The notes beneath the pieces were generated by a model, which had not been told where the DNA came from, made no database searches, and saw nothing but the letters and a program-made list of their open reading frames with translations. The position numbers were made by a program, and so were the translations under genes. Source: Molanna angustata (taxonomy: Eukaryota > Arthropoda > Insecta > Trichoptera > Molannidae). From it: a stretch of 64,000 nucleotides of DNA. Positions 1 to 11,289 of the stretch are shown piece by piece (position 1 is the first letter of the stretch; every line of letters begins with the position of its first letter). The DNA lies in the NCBI GenBank assembly GCA_963576475.1, contig OY754982.1, positions 21,156,336 to 21,220,335 of the forward strand, written 5' to 3'.

Positions 1-395
1 GAGGAATGATTTGAGTGACATGTCGTAATGCTGTCCAGGCGGCAAGAAGGTATACACATGCTATGTGCATTTTGTGTTTATTTGTGAATTTAGAAGCTGG
101 AATTGTTACCCAAATGAATTCGGCCGAGCATGTCAAGTCTTCACGAAAATATGCATGCAATTGGTTATGTACTATAATTATAGTTCCACCGCCTCGTCCT
201 TGGTTGTGGTCATCATATTGCCTGTCACCTCTAAAAATGCTGTAATTATCGGTGGTTACGAGTTCCGCGTCAAAAATATTTTTATTGAGCCATGTCTCTG
301 TGATGCAAAAAATATCATAAGAATCGTTCAATAATATATTTTGGGAGAAGATGTCTGTTTTTGTTCTTAGCCCTCTTCAATTTTGGTATAAGATA
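1..395 (-). pseudogene. LINE endonuclease-domain fragment (Jockey/CR1-type), cut by window edge
   Basis: Read on the minus strand, one frame is open from about 376 down to base 1 and matches the N-terminal APE-type endonuclease of a non-LTR retrotransposon. In order I see a QN-stop-RGLRTKT stretch (the usual NVRGLRTK motif with its Val codon replaced by TGA at 377-379), YDIFCITETWLN carrying the catalytic-type Glu, IFRGDR, GGGTIIIV and IWVTIP. This enzyme nicks target DNA for retrotransposition. The in-frame stop inside the first motif makes this copy dead unless there is a sequencing error. The rest of the element lies beyond the window start. The clade call (Jockey or CR1) is inferred from motif wording only. 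Confidence 0.7.
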
Positions 396-977
396 TGTAT
401 CATTGTGATATTAGTGATGTGTATGAAGTGTTATTTACGAAAATGGATATTAGTGAGGATATACGTTTTACATATGCGCATGTACATAGTGGACAAAAAT
501 TTTCCACCTTTAATATCAAAATATATTAAATGAATCACCGCAGTAGTGAAGGTACCAATGGCGGCCGCTCCTAGGGTGCGCTGGAGCGCTGAACCGGTGA
601 AATAAAATGAAAGCCAAAACCAATTTATTTATCAACAAACATGATTAAAAAATACCGAATTACTTGCAACGTCAGTACAAGAAAGAAGACAGAAATTTTG
701 AGTATCGCGTTATTTAAATAAACGCCTGAAATTATGTAACTATGTTGACTCGCGGTGCGTAATTGCAAGCGCACCGCAAATGCTATTAAAAATGTATGGA
801 ATATAGGGACAACAGTACTGGCCCGTGAGATGGAAGATATCTCATACAAATGCTTACAAATATATGATGAATTCGGTGCGGCGCTCCGTCTTGTTTGTAC
901 CTACCTTAGGCACATAATTTAAGTTTGCCGATTCTATGATAGGCGGCGCTCGAATCGTTTTGTTTTACCGTTTTCAG

Positions 978-1039
978 TCACAAGGCGATATCCGTCGCCG
1001 CCTCTTGGAGTGGCAAGGTCTAAGGTCCGGACCCGTAAA
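978..1039 (+). other. Exon-like segment of unknown gene
   Basis: A T-rich tract ending TTTTCAG (acceptor AG at 976-977) precedes 62 bases that end at a consensus donor GTAAGT (1040-1045). The segment is GC-richer than its surroundings. One frame reads QGDIRRRLLEWQGL, and similar words (QGDFRRK and the same AAGTAAGTAGT donor) recur at 53125-53172. Whether this is a host exon or a piece of a repeat is unknown. Confidence 0.2.
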
Positions 1040-1170
1040 GTAAGTAGTAAGTAAGTTGTCAAATTTGTGTTATTGTCATTGAGTTTGTTTGATTATAAAT
1101 TGCAACTCATTGGTTTTTGTATAATTATTCTACGTGATTGTTCAGTGTGGATTTTCGTGTTATTTAGCCT

Positions 1171-1292
1171 TAGGGCCATATTTATAAACCATTCTCAGTG
1201 CTTAAGTCAATACTTAGCACATTAAAATATATGGAATTTTTCATGCTAAACATTGAGAAAAATCTGAGTACGTTTTATAAATTCGGGCCTTA
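1171..1292. repeat. Small inverted-repeat element (MITE-like)
   Basis: The ends TAGGGCCATATTTATAAAC and, reversed, TAAGGCCCGAATTTATAAAAC face each other and both continue into CTCAG. The centre is about 60 bp and AT-rich. A TA or TTA duplication is possible but not certain. Confidence 0.4.
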
Positions 1293-1593
1293 TAGTAATT
1301 ATTCTACTGGTTAATTATTTATAGAATTCCAAAAACTTTTTACTGTTTGTTGTGTCGGTTGAACAAATTCAAAATTTGCAACGATATGTTCATTGATTTA
1401 TATATACTACGTACATGTCATTCTTGTATTTACAGCGTTTTTTTTATCCAACGAACCGCCAAACTTATTAGTTAGCGGCCGCCACTGGAAGGTACCTATT
1501 AATATTACAGAAAGTGGACACATGATTTTGCACTTTATAGAAAAAGAAGTGTAGTAGGTACCTTGATATCTTGTTATATCAAGTTACCTACAT

Positions 1594-2467
1594 ACTAGTT
1601 GCATGTAACACATGAGATCCAACTGTCGATAGCGATAGTATGTTTAGTTGAAAAATAAGTACCAAACTATAAATCCATAAATAAAAATTATTTATTATTT
1701 TATGATATTTGGTTTTCTATACAACACATGTACCTAGGTAGTCAAGATAGGATAGTATGGAGGTCAGTCATTTTTTCCTATCCGGAATATGAAAACAGCA
1801 TGATGGTATATATTGTATGTTTGGAGATGAAGTATCAAAGTCTTCTTTGATATTGTGTATAGGTGACTACCATACAAATTGTATGAAGCAATATCGTCAC
1901 TAAATTCAATTTTTATAAAAATTGTTAAAAAAAAATTGAGATGTACTAGTACAATGTTAATATTTTTTATAGAAAATTAAATTATCTAGTTGGGGTGTTT
2001 AGGCTTTTTTCAATATTTAAAAAAAATTGAAATATAGGCAGTTAAACTCACAAATTTATCATAAAAAAAATATTTTGCTTAGTAAAAAATGTTTGAGAAA
2101 CCCTGGAATCAAAAAAAAAACACATTTAAGATTTTATATTTTTCTATGTTCATACCAATTTTCAGCGTTGTAGCTTTTACGGTTTCTGAGATGGAAAAAT
2201 AAAGTAAAAATTCAAAAGTTGATAACCCCTGACTGAAACAAAAATTCACAATTCTGAGTATAAAAGTTTTGTAGGCCTATAACTGTTTATATATTCTAAA
2301 AATTTGGGCTCTGTAAATTGAGCGGATCAAAAGTTATAAGGGGGGGGGGAACACACAGACACACAGACAGACACACACACAGACACACACAAAACTCACA
2401 TAAAATGTTCTACTCCGAATTCTGAGTAAATCCATGTAAGGGAACATATATGATGCGAGGCCTCTAG
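1594..2467 (+). repeat. Dispersed repeat family X, copy 1 (~870 bp, non-coding)
   Basis: It starts CTAGTTGCATGTAACA and ends GCGAGGCCTCTAG. The same sequence returns reversed at 32175-33015 and as a truncated copy at 22024-22556, which defines the family limits. All frames are broken. A CA-rich microsatellite (about 2351-2394) sits at the same internal place as the GT-rich tract in the 32-kb copy, so it belongs to the element. It is probably a non-autonomous DNA transposon. Its ends are not clear inverted repeats, so the superfamily is open. Confidence 0.6.
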
Positions 2468-2564
2468 TTGGTGTTATTAGCTTGCAAAAAGTCCACTACA
2501 CCATACAAAATTTTCCATCGTACACGCTTCTTGGCTTAATAATGTCGATTCTCGCTACTCCCAC

Positions 2565-2765
2565 CACCACCCGCTCCGCATATGGGGACTGTCAACGGCC
2601 CCTTCGCAGAACGCTAGAATGAATGACAAAAAAAAAACAATGCATGGCACGAAGAGTAGCTCATGGAGCCCTCTGATTAGCAATCTCGGCACCATGGTGC
2701 AAAAAGAACAATCAACAAGTGCGAATTGAGATTCACACTTGCGGACTGTCGGCGACTTCAGATCC
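2565..2765 (+). repeat. Repeat segment shared with 46590-46745
   Basis: Words such as CATATGGGGACTG, ACGGCCCCTTCGCAGAAC and ATGGCACGAAGAGTAGCTC occur in the same order in both places. The 46-kb copy is open for 62 codons and this one is broken. It is most likely a decayed retroelement coding piece, but I do not recognise the family. Confidence 0.4.
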
Positions 2766-3400
2766 ATATATATAGGGCATCAGAGAAGTGACCAAGATCT
2801 CTGGAAACAGAAAAGTCAGTGAGAATCTTCGGAAAATAAGGCACCGTATCTATGGCAAAATCGTTTGAAGGCTTTGTAATTGTTCTTCGAGATCACTAAG
2901 TCCGCATGTCCAATGGGACCTTGAAGAGGCCCAGGGACAGCAACGAGGAGCTCCGATCTGTAAGAGGACACAATTGGGTGGGAACAATAATGTCGATTCA
3001 TTAAGAGAATTGAATTCTCATGAACGAATCGACAGTTGGATTAGGAATGACTTACATACTTGATAATACCGGTTTTAGAAGCAGCCGTTTCTTCCTTAGC
3101 ACTGATGACGTTTCTACATAAAATAGCTCATGTGTAACAAAGTAGATTTTAATAACAAAGTAGATTTTAATAAATGCAACAAAAAACACATGATCTCTAA
3201 GTTTGATAAATGTGAGTAACATCTTAATATTGCATGCTGCGGAAACATCTCAATTGTAATCCCAAATACAACGATATTTTAAAATATATAATTAAAAACT
3301 TTGTGTAAACCACAGTATGTAGGTTCATATTGAATTGATTGTTAGTTGAAAATTTGCTTGAAGAGGGAACGGTTAGTTCCTAAATCCATAAAGTTATTGT
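2766..3400. other. Intergenic, nothing recognised
   Basis: AT-rich DNA with no open frame of note and no similarity that I could see to the other repeats in the window. Confidence 0.4.
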
Positions 3401-3404
3401 TTAA

Positions 3405-4086
3405 GGGGGGACTGCTGCCAACGAGCCTATTTTTCAATTTGATATACCATCATTATTTCTTATCAAATCGTTTGAAAAAAATAATTTAGATAGTTTAGGT
3501 ATTAATAAAGAAAATATTTCCTTACTTTTTGATAATGTTCTGTATAAATTCTTGAAGAAAAATAATGGCATACCCCGATTTTCAATGTTTATCTTATATT
3601 TTTAATAAAATGTAAGGCATAGTTCAACATATTTTTTTTTAATTAAAGAAGACTAAAATATCTTAAAAATATGATGTGACGTTGCATTAATGTTTCAGGT
3701 TTAGTAAATCAACCTTAAAAACATTTATTTTCCATTCAGCGCCATTGCGAAATAAGAGTTTTTTTGGTTTATTTACTTAACCTGATGCATTAATGCAACG
3801 TCACATCATATTTATTCAGATATTTTGATCTTCTTTAATTTATAAAAAAATATAATGCTCTATACCTTATAGTTTTTTAGAAATTTAAGATAAATGTCAA
3901 AAATCGGGGTATGCTTATTATTTTCCTACAAGAATATATACATAAGATAATTAAAAAGTTAAGGTATATTTTTCTTTATTAATATCCAAACTAACAAGGT
4001 TATTTTTTTCAAAGTGATTCGTTTTGTATTAATGATACAAATTCAAATTGAAAAAATAGGTACGTTAATTGGTAGCAGTCACCCTC
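3405..4086. mobile_element. TTAA-flanked palindromic MITE (piggyBac-like target)
   Basis: Two arms of roughly 300 bp face each other around a ~55-bp loop near 3740. The outer ends are GGGGGGACTGCTGCCAACG and, reversed, GAGGGTGACTGCTACCAATT. Deep in the arms ATGATGTGACGTTGCATTAATG meets its complement with near-perfect match. Both ends abut TTAA (3401-3404 and 4087-4090), the target duplication typical of piggyBac-type transposases. There is no coding capacity, so mobility would depend on a transposase elsewhere. Arm divergence of perhaps 10-20 percent suggests an old copy. Confidence 0.7.
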
Positions 4087-4257
4087 TTAAAAGCAATGAC
4101 ATTTTGCTCATCGCATAAACTGTAAACCTCATTATTTTGCATTTAATATTTTTGAGTAAAACGCTGGCTACGTCCCACATAATATTAAAACATGTCCACA
4201 ATAACGCATTGCCAACATAATAATTTATAATATTATGTAGAAAAACACGACGTTTTG

Positions 4258-4283
4258 AAGACACACACACACACACACACACA
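4258..4283. repeat. (AC)n microsatellite
   Basis: An uninterrupted run of AC dinucleotides directly right of the palindromic MITE. Confidence 0.9.
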
Positions 4284-4775
4284 TACACATTCACAGGAAG
4301 GAAGGCAGGTAAGACTAACGCCATAGATAAATGATGAATATAAAAGGGGACTCCCACTCGAAAAAGCAACGACAATGAATTTATTGTTTCATATTGGACC
4401 ATATTATTATAATGATTATAATAGATTTATACGAAATTCTATAGCGTCATTAACGAAGCTATTTCGAAATTTCAACAACGCTTTCTAATCACGAATCCAC
4501 AAATTACGTATATAAATTAATATTTTAGTCAACACTAAACACACGATGTCTTTGAAAGTTTTATTTTTAGTTTGTTATACTGAAAACCATCATGATTCAT
4601 TTTTCAATCAAAAATGTATTTATTATAATTCAATACATACCTTTACAGTCAAATTAAAAAAAAAGAATATTTAACAGGACGTGAGAGCATTTTGAAAGTT
4701 TTGGTGCGGTATGAAGTGATTATATGAAGTCAATAGAACTTATGGTTTATGGACACAAAATTTCATATTATGTAC

Positions 4776-5449
4776 GTCTTACTCCGTATGTCATATTATG
4801 TACATTACGTCTTACACCATACGTCATATACACATTTCGTCTTACTCCATACGTCATATGCACAATAGGTCTTACTCCGTACGCCATATGCACATTTCGT
4901 CTTACTCCATACGTCATAATATATATGCACGTGACGTCTTACTCCATACGTCATATGCACATTACGTCATATACACATTACGTCTTACCCCATACGTCAT
5001 AATGCACATTACGTCTTACTCCATACGTCATAATATATATGCACGTGACGTCTTACTCCATACGTCATATGCACATTACGTCATATACACATATCGTCTT
5101 ACTCCATACGTCATAATGCACATTACGTCATATACACATTACGTCTTACTTCATACGTCATAATGCACATTACGTCTTACTCCATACGTCATAATATATA
5201 TGCACGTGACGTTTACTCCATACGTCATATGCACATTACGTCTTACTCCATACGTCAAAATGCACATTACGTCTTACTCTATACGTCATATGCACATTAC
5301 GTTTTACTCCATACGTCATATGCACATTACGTTTGACTCCATACGTCATATGCACATTACGTCTCACTCCATACGTCATATTCACATTTCGTCTCACTCC
5401 ATACGTCATATGCACATTACGTCTCACTCCATACGTCATATGCACATAC
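4776..5449. repeat. 30-bp minisatellite with higher-order variants
   Basis: About 22 units of a 30-bp motif built on CTTACTCCATACGTCAT and ATGCACATTACGT run head to tail. Some units are shortened, and a variant ATATATATGCACGTGACGTC appears near 4920, 5034 and 5195, so blocks were duplicated together. The period is a multiple of three and the unit has no stop, so long frames run through on both strands (decapeptide period RLTPYVICTL on +, MTYGVRRNVH on -). The all-frame openness argues against real coding. ACGTCA half-sites recur in every unit. Confidence 0.85.
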
Positions 5450-6544
5450 AAACAATACACCATAGCGAAACACATAGTATGGAATCTCTACATGCTACCT
5501 GTTAAAAATTTGCACAAAGATTGAAAAATCATAACGTAATAGTTAATAGTAATTACTCATTCTTTATTTTTTTTCTTTTTCTTACCCCTCTATCCCGGTT
5601 TATTCAGGGTCAGGCCTCCTTGTATGTATGCGCCAGGATCTTCTGTCCTGGTTTGTCACAACGGGAATACTCTGGAGCCTCCAGCTCCTTCTTTATACTG
5701 GAGCACCATGTCGAAACAAAAAATAAAAGCATGTAATATTTTGCAAAGTATAAGGATTCTTGTATATATATACCTACGAGTCTTATGAGATTCCGAATAT
5801 TAACCTCAAGCTCATCTTGATCTTGAAATTGTAACGTACGTAGTCTTGGTCTTTTATTCGATACAAAACATTACACCAAGACTACATATATTATATAGTG
5901 TATATTCTCATCACTAGTCTGAATATTAGCGACGCACCTACTTATATTTGGGAAAGGCCATTGGATTCGGGGAGTAGTGAAAATTTAGCATGGGTCACGA
6001 TCCTCAGCGGCGAGGTACACAACGGCGAATAAGCGGGAGATGAAGATTCAGACAAAGATAATGATGGCTTTTGTAATCTCGAGTAGGAACCCACTACAAT
6101 TAGGTACCTACCTAATTTTCCTGGGCTTCTGCTTATGTTGGTGCGCGTAATTTGCTAGGCTCTTTCTGCAGCGCCCCTCTCTCCTCAATACCTCCTTCCC
6201 CTCGCGGTCCACCAGCCGGCACCGACGGCCAAATTCATTATAATTTGAAGATATTTATCAATTGAATAATAATAAACCTGATCGTAGTGGACTGCCACAT
6301 TACGCGATAATGGTCGGTTTCATTAGTTGGACGATCGTACCCCGCCACAGTGGTAGGGCGCATAAAATAAAGCGAGTTAACTCTGACCAACACATAACTC
6401 TCCACTAAAAAGATAAATTTTGAAGCATTGGGAGATGTGTACATTTGGGCGACCTTCTTTGTGTTTTTTTTACTAAATCATGTTAATGATAATGTTAAAT
6501 TAATTATTTCATTTGAAATTAAAATTAATTAATAATTAAATTGA
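5450..6544. other. Intergenic, unassigned; moderately GC-rich islands
   Basis: Segments at about 5590-5710 and 6000-6240 have higher GC than their surroundings and read like decayed repeat tails, but no family is recognisable. No splice-site-bounded exon was found. Confidence 0.35.
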
Positions 6545-6684
6545 TTATGTCTGGTTCCCCCTTCTAAGGGTTACGAAGGTTAGATAGCAGTCGCTTCAAT
6601 GTAATAACCAGACTCATCAATTCCAGGATCATGGTCAAAGCGTACCCCGATAGAAACGGGACAAAAGCTCTAAGGAGAAAGAAA
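6545..6684 (+). repeat. Lepidoptera-type repeat fragment
   Basis: Words such as GGGTTACGAAGGTTAGATAG, CAGTCGCTTC and GTACCCCGATAGAAACGGGA resemble a very common untranslated tail in moth and butterfly genomes. This is recognition from memory of the style of sequence, not a search result. Confidence 0.35.
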
Positions 6685-7100
6685 GAGAAGAATTTTATTT
6701 ATTTATTCATCTTTATGTACATAATATAAACAAATGTACCTACACTGGCAGGAATATTGTCATTAGGCAATTTCCTCCATTCAACCAGATTACAAAGTAT
6801 GACAAAATTGTATAGGTATATACCGCAGCTAAAGAATGAAAGCGAAAAATCTCAGAAAAGATGCATTACACTTAGATAATAATTAAAACAAAAAAAATAC
6901 CTAATAGCAAAAAAATTATAGGGTGAGGACAAAGAGAGGAAATCGGGATCAAATGTTTAGGTATAAATAATCGTTCTTTAGTTTTTTCTTGAAAATACAA
7001 AGTGAGTTATACGACTCAATATCCGGACTAAGGCTACTCCATAATCTTGCTGATTGTACTTCGAACGAAGACAACTGTTTAAATGTCACACAACTGTTCA
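6685..7100 (-). pseudogene. CR1/Jockey-type LINE C-terminal fragment and 3' tail
   Basis: The minus strand reads SARLWSSLSPDIESY followed by LCIFKKKLKNDYLY and a stop. This is the usual ending of CR1/Jockey-type reverse transcriptases (the xRLWNSLP..I...S...FKKKLK pattern). Downstream it finishes in an AATAAATAAA-type tail at about 6700. Only the last fraction of the ORF is present, as expected for a 5'-truncated LINE. It lies just left of the giant foldback and is not part of its arms. Confidence 0.6.
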
Positions 7101-7249
7101 AATGAACACCTCGGCACCGGACATCCTAGTGAGGTGTTCATTGTATCCCATTAAATACTTACACATACACACACATACATATGTACACAAGCACTTAACT
7201 TCTAGCTCTAGTATGTAATTTTTTTTGTAACTTCCTCATTTTATTGTTA
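7101..7249. other. Short spacer before the giant foldback
   Basis: It contains a short ACACATACACAC-type run near 7160-7190. Nothing else is seen. Confidence 0.4.
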
Positions 7250-8031
7250 ACTAGCTTTTATGTCCCGCCGTTGGCCAAGAATGTAAAATTGTGAAAGAAA
7301 AAGCAATCGTTTTTATAATATTGTCACCCAATTATTTTGCAATATCAGACTGTGAAAAGTGGTTTGAAATTTGATTGAGTTTAAGTATTGTAAAATGTTC
7401 AAGTGATGGCCACAACCCATTCTTTTTTATATATTGCTATAAAGTGTGAATGAAGTATAATATTTATACAATTTCTGCTCGCATGGACTATGCGTAATGG
7501 TTTTAAATATGACTGTTTATCAACGTTGTAAAGAGATTGGTTTGGCCACAACCCCCATTTTTAAATATTATCATCGAAAACAAATTGTAATGTGTACCTA
7601 TTGAAAATTTAGTAATTTTCGATGTTGGGATGTGGTTAAAATTTGATTAAACAAACGTAGGTACTGAAAAGATCTAGTATTGGTCACATCCCATTCGTTT
7701 TTATATTTTTTTATCAAGTGTGCATTATATTTTTGCTCAATTTGACTGAAAGTCTTCATTAACGAAGAAGAAGAAGACTTGAACTATAGTAAATAGTTTT
7801 TAATTTGAATATAAATGTTGTGAAGAGTTCAGTAATGGCCACAACCCCCATTCTTTAAATATTAGGTGTTGAAAATTATTCAAAATAGGATGATATAAAT
7901 GGTTTAAATTTAATTAAACAAAAGTATTGAAAAGATTCTAGTGCAGGTTATATCGTCACATCCCATATCCCATTCATTTCATATGTATTTTCATCAAGTG
8001 TGCATATCGTTAATAATATTTCTGCACAATA

Positions 8032-8515
8032 GACTATTAGACTTAAAACTAACCCAAAAGACTAAATAAAAAGAGAAAAATAAGTATAAGACTATAAGAA
8101 ATAGTTTGTATAAAAAACTATTCCAATGGTCTACATAAAATAAGTAAAAATACATATACCTAATAGAAGAATTAGACTATTGGAAATAGATTGTATAAAA
8201 GCTCACCCAAAGGTCTACAAAAAAGAAGAAGAAGAATATTTAGACTATTGGAAATAGTTTGTATAAATACTGACCAAAAGGTCTACATAAAAGAAAATGA
8301 ATAAGACTATTGGAAATAGTTTTTATTAAAACTCTCCCAAAAGTCTACGTACTTAAATGAAGAAGAATAATAATTAGACTAAAGGAAATAATTTTTATAA
8401 AAAAATGACCCAAATGTATACATAAAAGAAGAAGAAGATGATTTAGACAATAGGAAATAGTTTGTATAAAAACTGCCCTAAAGGTCTACATAAAATTAAG
8501 AAGAAAAAGAATTAG
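8032..8515. repeat. Left-arm tandem array of 60-85-bp units
   Basis: About seven units begin AGACTATTGGAAATAG, continue TTTGTATAAA and end with GGTCTACATAAAAGAAGAAG. Unit starts are near 8032, 8090, 8175, 8242, 8304, 8376 and 8445. GAA-triplet tracts of different length cause the length variation. The mirror array is at 12555-12900. Confidence 0.75.
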
Positions 8516-8520
8516 ACTCC

Positions 8521-8697
8521 AGGACCCGCCGCTTCAGGCCCTTCAGTACCTCCCGTCCCTTTAATCCCTCATTACGTCCCTTCCCATCAGGCCCTTCAGT
8601 ACCTTCCGTCCCTTCAGGCAGTTTTATACCTCCCGTCCCTTCAGGCCCTTTAGTGCCTCCCTTCCCTTCATTACATCCCGTCCCATCAGTCGGTTAA
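8521..8697. repeat. Left-arm 27-bp GC-rich minisatellite
   Basis: The repeating unit is GGCCCTTCAGTACCTCCCGT plus CCCTTCA. It is the only strongly GC-rich tract of the arm. The mirror copy lies at 12294-12551. Confidence 0.8.
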
Positions 8698-8699
8698 GA

Positions 8700-9330
8700 A
8701 AAGTTTAAATCCAGAAACCATCCTGGAAGAACCGCGAAGAGATGAAAGAACCTTCTTTTCCCAGGATGCTCTACTTAATAGGTAAAATGACTAAATACAC
8801 GAAGAAGAAGAAAAAAGTTTAAACCCAGATACCTGCGAAGAGATGGAAGGACAGTTGGACCTTCTTCTTCCAGGATTCTCCAACTTCATAGGTAAAATGA
8901 CCAAAAATACACGATGAAGAAGAAGAAGAAGAAATAAGTTTAAATCCAGATACCTGCGAAGAGATGGAAGGAAAATTGGACATTCTTCTCCCAGGTTAGT
9001 CCACCTTCAAAGGTAAAATTACCAAATAGACGATGAAGATGAAGAAGAAAAAAGTTTAAATCCAGAAACCTGCGAAGAGATGGAAGGAAAATTGGACCTT
9101 CATCTCCCAGGATAGTTCATCTTCATAGGTAAGATGACCAAGTACACGTTGAAGAAAAAGAAGAAAAAAGTTTATATGCAGAACCCGTCCTGGAAGACCT
9201 GTGAAGAGATGGAGGGACAGTCGGCCCTTCTTTTCCCAGGATACTCCCCCTTCATAGGTAAAACGACCAAATACACGAAGAAGAAGAAGAATAAGAAAAA
9301 AGTTTAAATCCAAAAACCATCCTGGGCATA
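8700..9330. repeat. Left-arm ~115-bp minisatellite (about 6 units)
   Basis: Each unit carries GTTTAAATCCAGA, CTGCGAAGAGATGGAAGG, CCCAGGATA, TTCATAGGTAAAATGACCAA and a GAAGAAGAA tract. Unit anchors lie near 8706, 8820, 8940, 9055, 9172 and 9304. Open frames through the array (for example 9056-9340 on -) are repeat artefacts. Confidence 0.8.
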
Positions 9331-10212
9331 CGCTCGACAATTCACCAAAGTTTCATTATAATCGGACAAACGGTTGATAAATAAATAAATAAAATAATTT
9401 TCCTATAGGAAATCAGTATAGGTATATTATTGTTGATTTGTAAGTAAATAGTATTAGGTAGGTACCTACCTACAACAACCTTCTAAATAAATTCGATTCC
9501 TAACAAATTTTATTTGAATATCACATTCTTTCTGTAGCCATGGAAACGATTCGAACACGTAAGTAATATCGAATGGTTCGGATACATTTTTTGAATATGT
9601 AGGTACCTACATTGGTTTGTTCGATGCCATAAAAATGAAAATTGTCAGAAAAATCAAATATTATTTACAAATTATGCAATTTTATTATGCCTATATCTTT
9701 ACTAATAAATAACACATTTTTACAATATATGTCTTAAAACTTGCCGTAATGTCTTGTGTTTCATTTTATTATTTCATAATTACATTTATTTCAAAGGTTT
9801 ATTATTTTCAAGAACATATTCATTCGGTGGGTAAATGAAATATTGTATGAAAAGATATTAAAATGGCGGCGTTTATGTACAAAAGGCTTACTTTAAAAAT
9901 AAGTTAAACATTATAATTATACCAAATATTCACCATGTTTTTCACTTAAACGCTAAGTTATACTTCAAAATATATTTTTTTTTGTGTAAATACCTACTTC
10001 TAACTTTTAAACTAACAGATATTTGCGTGCAAAATGTACACTTTTTTGACAGATATGACTTGGAAAATTTTGTATGAAAAAAATAATTATTTAAATATTT
10101 TTAAAATTCAGCATTTTTATCGCATTCTTTTTAGCGTGACACTGCATCTGGTATACTGGTACATGTTCGCACTTAAATTAGATTTTTAGATGCTCTTGGT
10201 TTTTCAGAAGGC

Positions 10213-10232
10213 GTGAGACAAACACACACACA

Positions 10233-10273
<41 letters not shown>

Positions 10274-10395
10274 TAACATTTTGATTGCTTTATTACTTTA
10301 GATTAATTATCTAAAGTAATAAAGCAATCAAAATGTTAGTGTCTGTGTGTGTGTGTATGTGTGTGTGTGTGTATGTGTGTGTGTGTGTGTGTTTG
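10213..10395. repeat. Palindrome centre: (CA)n / (GT)n arms around a 9-nt spacer
   Basis: Bases 10270-10301 pair perfectly with 10311-10342, with spacer ATTAATTAT between them. Outside these 32 bp the arms are CA repeats on the left and GT repeats on the right. They form one continuous potential hairpin, an obvious site for cruciform extrusion or replication slippage. Confidence 0.9.
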
Positions 10396-11289
10396 TCTCA
10401 CGCCTTCTGAAAAACCAAGAGCATCTAAAAATCTAATTTATGTGCGAACGTGTACCAGTATACCTGATGCAGTGTCACGCTAAAAATAATGCGATAAAAA
10501 TGCTGAATTTTAAAAATATTTCAATAATTATTTTTTTCATACAAAATTTTCCAAGTCATATCTGTCAAAAAAGTGTACATTTTGCACGCAAATATCTGTT
10601 TGTTTAAAAGTTAGAAGTACGTTTTTACACGAATAAAATATATTTTCAAGTATAACTTAGCTTTTAAGTGAAAAACATGGTGAATATTTTGTCTAATTAT
10701 AATGTTTCACTTATTTTTAAAGTAAGCGTTGTGTACAAATGTACATATAACCCCGCCATTTTAATATCTTTTCATACGATATTTAATTTTCCTACCGAAT
10801 GAATATGTTATTTAAAATAATATACCTTTGAAATAAATCTGATTATGAAATAATAAAATGAAACACAAGACATTACAGCAAGTTTTAAGACATATATTGT
10901 AAAAGTCTGTTAATTATAAGTAAAGATATAGGCATAATAAAATTGCATAATTTGTATATAACATTTGATATATCGGACAATTTTCGTTTTTGTGGCTTCG
11001 AACAAACCAATGTAGGTACCTACCTACATATCCAAAAAATGTATCGAGCTCATTTGATATTAATATTGGAATGGTTACTATGGTTACGGAAAGATTCTGA
11101 TATTCAAATAAAATTTGTTATGAATCGAATTTATTTAGAACATTGTTATAGGTAGGTACCTACCTAATACTATTTACTTACAAATCAACAATATACTGAT
11201 TTCCTATAGGAAAATTATTTTATTTGTTTATTTATGTATGTTTGCGATGTACTCCTAAACCGTTTGTCCGATTACAATGAAACTTTGGT

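Larger units (their letters stand above)
396..1593. other. AT-rich intergenic stretch with weak terminal repeats and one exon-like piece
   Basis: No gene is convincing here. Two GC-rich patches with the word GGCGGCCGC and a nearby GGTACC lie in opposite orientation at about 551-570 and 1474-1495. They could be the ends of a ~940-bp degenerate DNA element, but similarity fades after about 20 bp. The interior holds the exon-like segment at 978-1039 and the small inverted repeat at 1171-1292, listed separately. Confidence 0.3.

Noticed and set aside
4776..5449. CRISPR-like regular repeats
   Set aside because: Units are contiguous 30-bp tandem copies with no unique spacers, in an insect-type genome. 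It is a minisatellite.
5200..5505. Repetitive protein encoded by the 30-bp array
   Set aside because: Frames are open on both strands because the unit is 30 bp and stop-free. No start context, splice or non-repeat domain.
9056..9340. Hydrophobic proteins in the foldback arms (also 11293-11625)
   Set aside because: They run through the 115-bp minisatellite and are identical only because the arms are mirror images.
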